Source of the DNA: Xanthomonas vesicatoria ATCC 35937 | GTDB taxonomy: Bacteria; Pseudomonadota; Gammaproteobacteria; Xanthomonadales; Xanthomonadaceae | Assembly: GCF_001908725.1 (NCBI RefSeq) | Contig: NZ_CP018725.1 | Location: 1,116,001-1,180,000, forward strand | DNA length: 64,000 nt | Direction: 5' to 3' | Shown: piece after piece, positions 27,929 through 35,152 of the stretch | How the letters are laid out: every line of letters starts with the position of its first letter | How positions within the stretch are numbered: position 1 is the stretch's first letter | Made by a program: the position numbers and the translations under genes | The notes under the pieces: model-generated | Seen by the model: only the letters and a program-made list of their open reading frames with translations | Database searches by the model: none | Told to the model about the DNA's origin: nothing

Positions 27929-28470
27929 ACATGCTCTACTACGACACCTTTCCCTCGCCGATCGGCGCGCTCAGCGTGGCCGCCGACGACACCGGCGTGC
28001 ACCACATCCTGTTTGCGCAGAACCGCTACGACGCCATCGGACGTGCGCGCTGGCTGCACGCCCCGGATGCGCCGCTGGTGCGCGAGGCACGCGAGCAATT
28101 GCTCGATTACCTGCATGGCGGGCGACGCAGCTTCGACCTGCCACTGGCACCGATTGGCACACCCTTTCAACTGCAGGTCTGGCACACGTTGGCGCAGATT
28201 CCGTTCGGGCAGACATGGAGTTATGCGCAGCTCGCGCAGGCGGTAGGCCGCCCTGCCGCCAGCCGCGCGGTGGGCGCTGCCAACGGCCGCAATCCCTTAC
28301 CGATCGTGCTGCCCTGCCATCGTGTGATCGGTGCCAATGGTGCGCTGACCGGCTTCGGCGGCGGCCTGCCGACCAAGCAGGCGTTGTTGCAGCTGGAAGG
28401 CTGGTCGCCACGCCGGATCGCGCGTGCCGACGACCTGTTAGCCGATCAACGCGCAGCGCACCTACGCTGA
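27925..28470 (+). CDS. ogt: Methylated-DNA-[protein]-cysteine S-methyltransferase
   Basis: 181 residues, starting at ATG 27925 inside the end of the Ada-AlkA gene (4-base overlap). The active-site motif is VLPCHRVIG, whose Cys accepts the methyl group from O6-methylguanine or O4-methylthymine in a one-time reaction. The RAVGAANGRNP and WSYAQLAQAVGRP segments match the DNA-binding helix-turn-helix. The C-terminus extends about 15 residues past the usual end. Together with the upstream gene it separates the two halves of a classical Ada protein onto two polypeptides. Confidence 0.93.
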   Translation: MNMLYYDTFPSPIGALSVAADDTGVHHILFAQNRYDAIGRARWLHAPDAPLVREAREQLLDYLHGGRRSFDLPLAPIGTPFQLQVWHTLAQIPFGQTWSYAQLAQAVGRPAASRAVGAANGRNPLPIVLPCHRVIGANGALTGFGGGLPTKQALLQLEGWSPRRIARADDLLADQRAAHLR

Positions 28471-28506
28471 CTTCGCGACGTCATCGCCGCACCGTAAACT
28501 GGCGGC

Positions 28507-29814
28507 ATGATCGACCGACGTCTTGTGTTTGCCGCGATGGCCGCCGTGCTGCTCGCGGCCTGCTCCACCCAGCCTGGCGTACGTAACGCCTCAGCGCAGC
28601 ACGGTGCATCGCCGCCGATATCGGCCGCAGCGACGCCCGACGAGGCGCCACATACCTTGCTGCTGATCTCCATCGATGGCCTGCGCGCAGACATGCTCGA
28701 TCGCGGTATCACGCCGAACCTGTCCCAGCTTGCACGCGATGGCGTGCGCGCGCGCTGGATGACGCCGTCGTACCCGTCGCTGACCTTCCCCAATCACTAC
28801 ACGCTGGTCACCGGCCTGCGCCCTGACCACCACGGCATCGTGCACAACAGCATGCGCGACCCGGTGCTGGGCGGCTTTTGGCTGAGCAAGCAGGACGCCG
28901 TGAGCGACGCGCGCTGGTGGGGTGGCCAGCCGCTGTGGGTGGGAGTCGAGCAGGCCGGTTTACATGCGGCCACCTGGTCGTGGCCGGGCAGCGAGGCGCC
29001 CATCCAGGGCGTGCGACCCACGCAGTGGCGTCACTATGAAGAAGGCGTCGGCATGGACGCCCGTGTGCACGAGGTACTGGGCTGGCTGGCGCGCTCCGGC
29101 GCGCAGCGCAATCGCCTGGTGACGCTGTACTTCGAACACGTGGATGAAGCCGGCCACGATCATGGCCCGGAATCGCGCGACTATGCCGACAGCGTGCGCG
29201 CAGTTGATACCGCCATCGGCCGCCTGCTGGCCGGCATGCAGCGCGATGGCACGCGCGTGCGCACCAACATCATCGTGGTGTCCGACCACGGCATGGCCGA
29301 GGTGGCGCCGGGACACGCGATCAGCGTGGAAGCCATCGCGCCGCCCACGATTGCCACCGCGGTCACCGACGGACAGGTGATCGGTTTCAATCCGCTGCCC
29401 GGGCAACAGGCCAGCGCCGAGACGCTGCTGCTCGGTACGCATGCGCACTACGATTGCTGGCGCAAGGCCGAGCTGCCGGCGCGCTGGCATTACGGCACGC
29501 ACCCACGCATTCCGCCGATCCTGTGCCAGATGCACGAAGGCTGGGACGCACTGTTTCCCGACAAACTCGCCAAACGTGCGCAGCAAGGTACGCGTGGCTC
29601 GCATGGCTTCGATCCAGCGTTGCCGTCGATGCGTGCGGTGTTCGTGGCGCAAGGCCCGGATCTGGCGCAGGGCAAGACCTTGCCGGGCTTCGACAATGTG
29701 GATGTCTACACACTGATGACCCGGCTTCTGGGTATCCCCGCCGCGCCCAACGACGGCAACCCAGCCACTTTACTGCCGGCCTTGCGCGTGTCGCCGGCCA
29801 CCCGCACCGAGTAG
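28507..29814 (+). CDS. Nucleotide pyrophosphatase/phosphodiesterase (NPP), lipoprotein
   Basis: 435 residues. A lipoprotein signal ends LLAAC (Cys19), so the enzyme is envelope-anchored. The alkaline phosphatase superfamily core shows metal ligand Asp57 (ISIDGLR), nucleophile Thr93 in PSLTFPNHYTLVTG, and later VVSDHGMAE and GSHGFDP. These match the structurally studied Xanthomonas NPP, where the nucleophile is Thr90 and the first ligand Asp54. It hydrolyses phosphodiesters such as nucleotide pyrophosphates. Starts 36 bases after ogt on the same strand but is not functionally related. Confidence 0.9.
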   Translation: MIDRRLVFAAMAAVLLAACSTQPGVRNASAQHGASPPISAAATPDEAPHTLLLISIDGLRADMLDRGITPNLSQLARDGVRARWMTPSYPSLTFPNHYTLVTGLRPDHHGIVHNSMRDPVLGGFWLSKQDAVSDARWWGGQPLWVGVEQAGLHAATWSWPGSEAPIQGVRPTQWRHYEEGVGMDARVHEVLGWLARSGAQRNRLVTLYFEHVDEAGHDHGPESRDYADSVRAVDTAIGRLLAGMQRDGTRVRTNIIVVSDHGMAEVAPGHAISVEAIAPPTIATAVTDGQVIGFNPLPGQQASAETLLLGTHAHYDCWRKAELPARWHYGTHPRIPPILCQMHEGWDALFPDKLAKRAQQGTRGSHGFDPALPSMRAVFVAQGPDLAQGKTLPGFDNVDVYTLMTRLLGIPAAPNDGNPATLLPALRVSPATRTE

Positions 29815-29994
29815 CTGCGGCAGGTATCGTCAAAACGGGTGCCGAGCATGCATGCACCTCTTCGCGTCAGCGCTGCTATCTCCCGCTTAAAGGCCCTGTT
29901 CTGCCTCGCTGCTGCGCGCATCGATGCCGGCCACACTGCAGGACTGTGGATGGCTGCAGACCCGTGTGACGCCAGGTAGTGCGACAATGGCGCA

Positions 29995-31332
29995 ATGTCT
30001 GGTTCCAATCCCTCGCCGCGTCGCTTGCGGCCGCTGTTGTCCAGCGAAGGCTGGCGTCGTCGCGCTGCACTGTGGGGTGGCGCAATTGCGGTGGCGCTGG
30101 TGGCCATCGTGTTCGCCAAGGCCAGCGACGCCGCCTTCCAGTTGTTTCAACGCATCACCGCGCATTCGATCTGGTGGGCGCTGCTGCTGACGCCGGGCAT
30201 CTTCGCCCTGCTCGCCTGGCTCACCTCCGGGGCGATGCGTCCCACCCGCGGCAGCGGCATTCCGCAGGTCATCGCCGCCCTGGAGCATCCGGACCGGGCG
30301 TTTCGCGATACCAACCTGTCGCTGCGCGTGTCGCTGGGCAAACTCGCGTTGACCACGCTGTCACTGCTCGGCGGCGCATCGGTCGGACGCGAAGGCCCCA
30401 CCGTGCATGTCGGCGCCAGCCTGATGCACGTGTTCGGGCGCTGGTTCGGCTTCCACGATCCGCGCGAGCTCTCGCATTTTCTGCTTGCCGGCGGCGCCGC
30501 AGGCATCGCGGCAGCATTCAACACCCCGCTCGCCGGCGTGGTCTTTGCGATCGAAGAACTGAGCGGGCGCTTCGAGCATCGCTTCTCCGGCACCTTGCTC
30601 ACCGCAGTGATCGTCGGCGGCGTGGTCTCGCTGGGGTTGTTGGGCAACTACACCTACTTCGGCAAGGTGGCAGTGGCCTTGCCGCTGGGCCAGGCATGGC
30701 TGGCGATCGCGTTGTGCGGCAGTGTGGCCGGGTTGCTCGGCGGAATCTTTGCGCGGCTGGTGCTGGCCAGTGTCAGCGGTAAACCGCGCTGGTTGGGCGC
30801 GCTGCGCCAACGTCATCCGGTGCTGCTGGCCGCGTTGTGCGGCGTCGCCCTGGTCGGGCTGGCGATGGTGTTCGGGCAAGGCGCCTTCGGCACCGGCTAC
30901 GAGCAAGCGCGCAGCCTGGTGCAGGGGCATGCCGTGGTCGGCCATGAGTTCGGCCTGATGAAGCTCGTCGCCAATCTGGTCTCGTACCTGGCCGGCATCC
31001 CGGGCGGACTGTTCTCGCCCGCACTGGCGGTGGGTGCCGGCATCGGCCACAACCTGTCGGTGCTGATGCCGGGCGTGGACCCGCGTACTTTCGTGCTGCT
31101 GGGCATGTGCGCCTACCTGACCGGTGTCACCCAGGCACCGCTGACCTCGGCAGTGATCTCGCTGGAGCTCACCGACACCAGCCAGATGCTGCTGCCGATC
31201 CTGGCCACCGTGTTGATTGCACGCGCAGTGTCCGGCCTGGTGTGCAAGACGCCGATCTATCGGGGACTGGCCGAGCAGTTGCTGGCCCCGGCGGCGAAGA
31301 ATCCAGCACCGGCTGCGGACACAACGCACTAA
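29995..31332 (+). CDS. ClC-family chloride channel or H+/Cl- antiporter
   Basis: 445 residues, polytopic. Selectivity-filter sequences are present: GSGIPQ, GREGPTVHVG and IPGGLFSPALAVGAG. The GREGP glutamate is the gating Glu of ClC proteins. FAIEEL contains a Glu at the position of the inner proton Glu of E. coli ClcA, which would favour an H+/Cl- exchanger. Such proteins support extreme acid resistance in enteric bacteria; the role here is not shown. Monocistronic. Confidence 0.9.
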   Translation: MSGSNPSPRRLRPLLSSEGWRRRAALWGGAIAVALVAIVFAKASDAAFQLFQRITAHSIWWALLLTPGIFALLAWLTSGAMRPTRGSGIPQVIAALEHPDRAFRDTNLSLRVSLGKLALTTLSLLGGASVGREGPTVHVGASLMHVFGRWFGFHDPRELSHFLLAGGAAGIAAAFNTPLAGVVFAIEELSGRFEHRFSGTLLTAVIVGGVVSLGLLGNYTYFGKVAVALPLGQAWLAIALCGSVAGLLGGIFARLVLASVSGKPRWLGALRQRHPVLLAALCGVALVGLAMVFGQGAFGTGYEQARSLVQGHAVVGHEFGLMKLVANLVSYLAGIPGGLFSPALAVGAGIGHNLSVLMPGVDPRTFVLLGMCAYLTGVTQAPLTSAVISLELTDTSQMLLPILATVLIARAVSGLVCKTPIYRGLAEQLLAPAAKNPAPAADTTH

Positions 31333-31537
31333 AGACACTGCACCCGCGAGGCGAAGGCTCTCCGATCCATCATGGACAGCGCCGATGGATGCCATGGCGC
31401 AACCGCTAGTCGACCCGTGCTGCGCTGATTCGCCATGGGTGCCGGCGGCGTGATGCACCACCTGGTCCACGCGGACCAGCATCCGTCCAGGCACGCTAGC
31501 ACACTGACGAACGGCGTTTTGCGCTGGTATCGGACAT

Positions 31538-31567
31538 AAAAAAAACGCGGCGCAAGCGCCGCGTTTT
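31538..31567 (-). terminator. Rho-independent terminator of the THX gene
   Basis: On the minus strand an AACGCGGCGC stem pairs with GCGCCGCGTT through a short loop and is followed by a run of eight T. It starts 22 bases after the THX stop codon, the expected place. Confidence 0.9.
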
Positions 31568-31589
31568 CAGATCGCAAAGCGGGCCGGGG

Positions 31590-31772
31590 TCAGCTGGCCT
31601 TGGCGACGGTCTTCTTGGCAACAGCCTTCTTGGCCGGCGCCTTGACCACGCCCTTCTTGGCAACCGGAGCAGCTGCACCCACGACAACCTTGCTCACCGC
31701 GTGCGAACGCGAATTGCCGTAGCTGGCGTTGTAGCGCTTGCCCTTGGCGGTCTTACGGTCACCCTTACCCAT
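31590..31772 (-). CDS. 30S ribosomal protein THX with histone-H1-like tail
   Basis: 60 residues from ATG 31772. The first 25 residues, MGKGDRKTAKGKRYNASYGN, are the THX (bS22) core that sits in the head of the 30S subunit. The rest is an Ala/Lys/Val tail of PAKK and AKK repeats resembling histone H1 and bacterial HU-like tails. Known THX of Thermus is only about 26 residues, so the tail more than doubles the size. A strong terminator follows it. Confidence 0.9.
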   Translation of the reverse strand: MGKGDRKTAKGKRYNASYGNSRSHAVSKVVVGAAAPVAKKGVVKAPAKKAVAKKTVAKAS

Positions 31773-32040
31773 TTCGTCGACTCCTGAATGTGAATACAAA
31801 TTCCCGTGCTGGCACGGGTCTGGCGAGGTTTGCACCGGCTGCGCCCTCGCGCAAGGCCGGCAAGCCTACCACGTCGGCCCCGGGCCGCGCAGCCGTGGGG
31901 CCTGCCGGGCTGTGAACCAGCGGCTCCTGGACTAGATCCACCCATTGGCCGCGTCCGGCGCTCAGCGACCGGCGCCCGGCCTGAAACAGGCTTCCAGATC
32001 ACCGACTGCAATCGTCGCGCAGTCGCCCATCAGCGCACCG

Positions 32041-32457
32041 TCAGTGTGCGCAGCTGGCGTCGTGCACGTGCCCATGCCCGTGATTCAGGCGCAGATTGAC
32101 CAAGTGAGCGATACCGACCAAGGCTCCGCCCAGCGTCATCACCACTGCGTGCGGCACCACCGAATGGTGCAACGGGTCGTACAACAGGCCCAGCCAGAGC
32201 AGCGCCAGGCCCGGCAGCAGCAACGCCAAGGCATGCAACGCCTTGTGGCGACGATAGCCCAGCACCAGGCTGAAAAGCCCAAGCAGGGTGACAAAGACGA
32301 CGATCGCCAGTTCGACGCCGTCGCCCAGCCAGAACGACAACCCCAGCGACGGCGCCAGGGCCAGCACCAGCGGCAGCACCGCGCAGTGCACGGCGCACAG
32401 CAGCGACCCAGTCGCACCGAAGCGGTCCAGCAGATGGCGAAGTGTGGGCAGAGGCAT
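32041..32457 (-). CDS. MerC-domain membrane protein with His-rich C-terminus
   Basis: 138 residues from ATG 32457, GGAAG just upstream. Four hydrophobic helices with ATGSLLCAVHCAVLPL near the start, the C-x-x-H-C pattern of MerC-type proteins, and a C-terminal NHGHGHVHDASCAH likely to bind metal. MerC transports Hg(II) in mercury operons, but chromosomal relatives occur without mer genes. Here it is divergent from a ZnuD-like receptor and has a Zur-box-like palindrome 28 bases upstream of its start, so a role in zinc handling is the better inference. Confidence 0.8.
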   Translation of the reverse strand: MPLPTLRHLLDRFGATGSLLCAVHCAVLPLVLALAPSLGLSFWLGDGVELAIVVFVTLLGLFSLVLGYRRHKALHALALLLPGLALLWLGLLYDPLHHSVVPHAVVMTLGGALVGIAHLVNLRLNHGHGHVHDASCAH

Positions 32458-32484
32458 GACTTCCAGCAGGTATTCACGGCGACG

Positions 32485-32499
32485 TGGAATAATATAACA
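32485..32499. promoter_or_regulatory. Candidate Zur box upstream of the MerC-like gene
   Basis: TGGAATAATATAACA, which read on the minus strand is TGTTATATTATTCCA. It agrees with the palindrome TGTTATA-N-TATAACA used by gammaproteobacterial Zur at 12 of 14 positions. It stands out as the only AT-rich island in GC-rich surroundings and overlaps the likely -10 region of the MerC-like gene. Confidence 0.55.
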
Positions 32500-32582
32500 T
32501 CTTCCCTGTTCCAGGCCCGCACCACTGCATCGCGCAGGACGGGCCTTGCCGTCGGCACAGCAGGCAAGCTGCGCCATCCCAT

Positions 32583-32597
32583 TGATATATAGTAACA
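32583..32597. promoter_or_regulatory. Candidate Zur box upstream of the ZnuD-like receptor
   Basis: TGATATATAGTAACA, 11 of 14 matches to TGTTATA-N-TATAACA, within a longer imperfect palindrome ATTG...CAAT at 32581-32599. It ends 19 bases before the receptor start codon, where a repressor would block transcription or early elongation. Confidence 0.5.
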
Positions 32598-32616
32598 ATT
32601 AGAGAGTCCGATCCAC

Positions 32617-34683
32617 ATGGCCCCCACGCTCATCCCCTCGCTGCGCCGCTCCGCCCTCTCGCTGGCAATGGCCAGTCTGCTGACTCCTGCCCTGGCCATG
32701 GCCGAAGACGCGCCGGTCGCTGCCGACCCGCAGACGCCACCGACATCGGACACCCGGCATGACGCCACCCATTCCAGCGGCCGGCATATCAAGGACCTGG
32801 ACAAGGTGGTGGTCACTGCCAGCCCGCTGCGCGATGCGGCCGGCGAGTTGAGCCGCCCGGTCGAGGTGTTGGCCGGCGAGCGCCTGGATGAGGTGCGCAG
32901 TTCCAGCCTGGGCGAAACCGTGGCAAGCCTGCCGGGTGTGCAGAGTTCCAACTTCGGCCCCGGCGTGGGCCGGCCGATCATCCGCGGCCTGGACGGCCCG
33001 CGCGTGGCAGTGCTGCGCGACGGGCTGTCCACCCAGGACGTGTCCACCGTCAGCCAGGACCATTCGCCGGCCATCGAGCCGTTTCTGGCCAACCAGATCG
33101 AAGTGTTGAAGGGCCCGTCCACGCTGCTGTACGGCTCCGGCGCGATTGGCGGCGTGGTCAATGTTGTCGACGGCCGCATCGCCGAAACGCCGGTGGACGG
33201 CTTCAGCGGCCGCGCCGAAGTGCGCTTCGACGGCGGCGACAAGGACGGCAACACCGACATGTTTCGCGTCGATGCCGGCAATGGCAGCGGCCTGTCGATC
33301 CATGCCGATGGCGTGTACCGCAACCAGAACGACTACGACACCCCGCAGGGCCGCCAGCTCAATAGCTGGATCGATTCCAAGGTGGGCTCGATCGGCGCGT
33401 CGCTCTCCGGCGACTGGGGTTTCGTGGGCCTGTCGGCGTCGCGCTTCCGCGACAACTACGGCAACCCCGGCGAACCGGGCGACCCGTCCATCGGCGAGCG
33501 CGGGGTGTCGTTGAAGCTGCAGCAGGACCGCTACGACCTCAAGGGCGGGCTGACCGATCCGTGGGGCGAAGGCAGCGCGCTGCGCTACAGCTTCGGCCAC
33601 ACCGATTACGCGCACACCGAGTTCGAAGGCGACGAAGTGGGCACCGTGTTCACCAAGCGCGCCAACGAAGGCCGCGTGGAAGCATCCTTCACCTTCGGCG
33701 GCGGTTGGCAGACCGCGTTCGGCCTGCAGGGCAGCGACACCACCTTCCAGGCAGTAGGCGAAGAATCCTTCGTGCCCAAGACCGATACCCGTTCGCTCGG
33801 TGCCTTCGCCGTCGCGCGCAACAGCTGGGAACGCGTGACCGCCGAAGTCGGCGCACGCGTGGACAAGGTCAAGTACCAGACCAACATTGGCGTGGACCGC
33901 GATTTCACCCCGACCAGCTTCTCGGCCAGCGGCGGTTTCCGCTTCAACGAACAGTGGCGCCTGACCGCCAACCTGGACCACGCCGAGCGCGCTCCGGCCG
34001 AGGAAGAACTGTTCGCCAACGGGCCGCACATCGCCACCCTCGCCTTCGAGATCGGCGATGCGGATTTGAAGACCGAAAAGGCCAACCAGGCCGAGTTGGG
34101 CCTGAACTTCCAGAACGAATGGGTGGATGCCAAGGTGGCGGCGTACTACAACCGCTACAACGACTTCGTGTACATCGTCGACACCGGCGGCCAGTGGTTC
34201 AACGAAGAGGACAACGACTTCCTGCCGATCCGCCAGTGGACGCAGGCCGATGCGATCTTCCACGGCTTCGAAGGCGAAGCCACTTTCCACCTGGCCAACA
34301 ACGACACCGGCGCGTGGGACCTGCGTGTATTCGGCGACACGGTGCGTGCGCGCCTGAGCGATGGCGGTAATCTGCCGCGCATTGCACCGGGCCGCTTCGG
34401 TGCGCAGATGCGCTGGAATGCCGACGCATGGCGCGCCTCGATCGGCGCCACCCGCACCATGAGGCAGGACAAGGTGGCGGTGAACGAAACCCCGACCGAT
34501 GGCTACACCTTCGTGGATGCACATCTGGCGTATCACGTGGACCGTGGCAGCAATGCGTGGGAAGTGTTTCTGGACGGCAACAACCTGACCAATCAGGACG
34601 CACGCGTGCACACCTCCTTCCTCAAGGACGATGTGATGTTGCCTGGCCGCAGCGCCTCGTTCGGCGTGCGGATGTTCTTCTGA
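32617..34683 (+). CDS. TonB-dependent outer-membrane receptor, ZnuD-like (zinc uptake)
   Basis: 688 residues. Signal peptide to about residue 28 (LAMA-EDAP), then a short His-containing segment, a TonB-box-like region (DKVVVTASPL), a plug with PIIRGLDGPRVAVLRDG and VSTVSQDHSPAIEPFLANQIEVLKG-type sequence, and a 22-strand barrel ending in the C-terminal Phe (RMFF). The DVSTVSQDH plug motif is characteristic of ZnuD, the zinc receptor of Neisseria, and its relatives. The upstream palindrome fits Zur control. Downstream a terminator follows at 34715. Confidence 0.85.
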   Translation: MAPTLIPSLRRSALSLAMASLLTPALAMAEDAPVAADPQTPPTSDTRHDATHSSGRHIKDLDKVVVTASPLRDAAGELSRPVEVLAGERLDEVRSSSLGETVASLPGVQSSNFGPGVGRPIIRGLDGPRVAVLRDGLSTQDVSTVSQDHSPAIEPFLANQIEVLKGPSTLLYGSGAIGGVVNVVDGRIAETPVDGFSGRAEVRFDGGDKDGNTDMFRVDAGNGSGLSIHADGVYRNQNDYDTPQGRQLNSWIDSKVGSIGASLSGDWGFVGLSASRFRDNYGNPGEPGDPSIGERGVSLKLQQDRYDLKGGLTDPWGEGSALRYSFGHTDYAHTEFEGDEVGTVFTKRANEGRVEASFTFGGGWQTAFGLQGSDTTFQAVGEESFVPKTDTRSLGAFAVARNSWERVTAEVGARVDKVKYQTNIGVDRDFTPTSFSASGGFRFNEQWRLTANLDHAERAPAEEELFANGPHIATLAFEIGDADLKTEKANQAELGLNFQNEWVDAKVAAYYNRYNDFVYIVDTGGQWFNEEDNDFLPIRQWTQADAIFHGFEGEATFHLANNDTGAWDLRVFGDTVRARLSDGGNLPRIAPGRFGAQMRWNADAWRASIGATRTMRQDKVAVNETPTDGYTFVDAHLAYHVDRGSNAWEVFLDGNNLTNQDARVHTSFLKDDVMLPGRSASFGVRMFF

Positions 34684-35152
34684 CAGCGGTCTCTCTCCCC
34701 CGCTGAGTAGAAGTGAGGCCGCCTTCGGGCGGCCTCTTGTTTTTCAATGGCTGACACACTTGGCGCGCAGCCTCAGGTAGGTGCAGCGCACGAGAGGGAG
34801 ATCAGATTCCGAGCAGCGCCCGCGCCTGCCTGGTGGTTAAGTCGTCTGGGTCGCTGCGCTGGGGTCGCTGCAGCCATCGCGTGCGCCAAGGTTGTGACCC
34901 CACTCTCCATGCGCCATCCCGCACGGCAGCGAGCGCTTGCGAGGCAGTGCATGCATGCGTCCGCAGCCGCTAGCTGCTGCGTCGCACAACGCGCGCTGGC
35001 GCATCTGCGGTACAACTTCCGTGCAATGCGCTGACAGGGGGCGCAAATGATGCGCCGATGCGGCGCGCACTTGCGCGTGCACTGCCTGCCGCTGCATGCG
35101 CCACCACACGCGTCACGGCAGTCCTCTCGCAGTGAGACCAGGAGCCTTGCGC
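34684..35152. other. Intergenic region between two TonB receptor genes
   Basis: 469 bases. It contains the terminator at 34715-34744 and otherwise no gene-like sequence. The part after 34900 is rich in short GCGC palindromes (for example around 35055-35080) without T-tracts. The next gene has AGGAG nine bases before its ATG. Confidence 0.5.
34715..34744 (+). terminator. Rho-independent terminator after the ZnuD-like receptor gene
   Basis: GAGGCCGCC-ttcg-GGCGGCCTC stem with a UUCG-type tetraloop, followed by TTGTTTTT, 31 bases after the stop codon. Confidence 0.92.
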
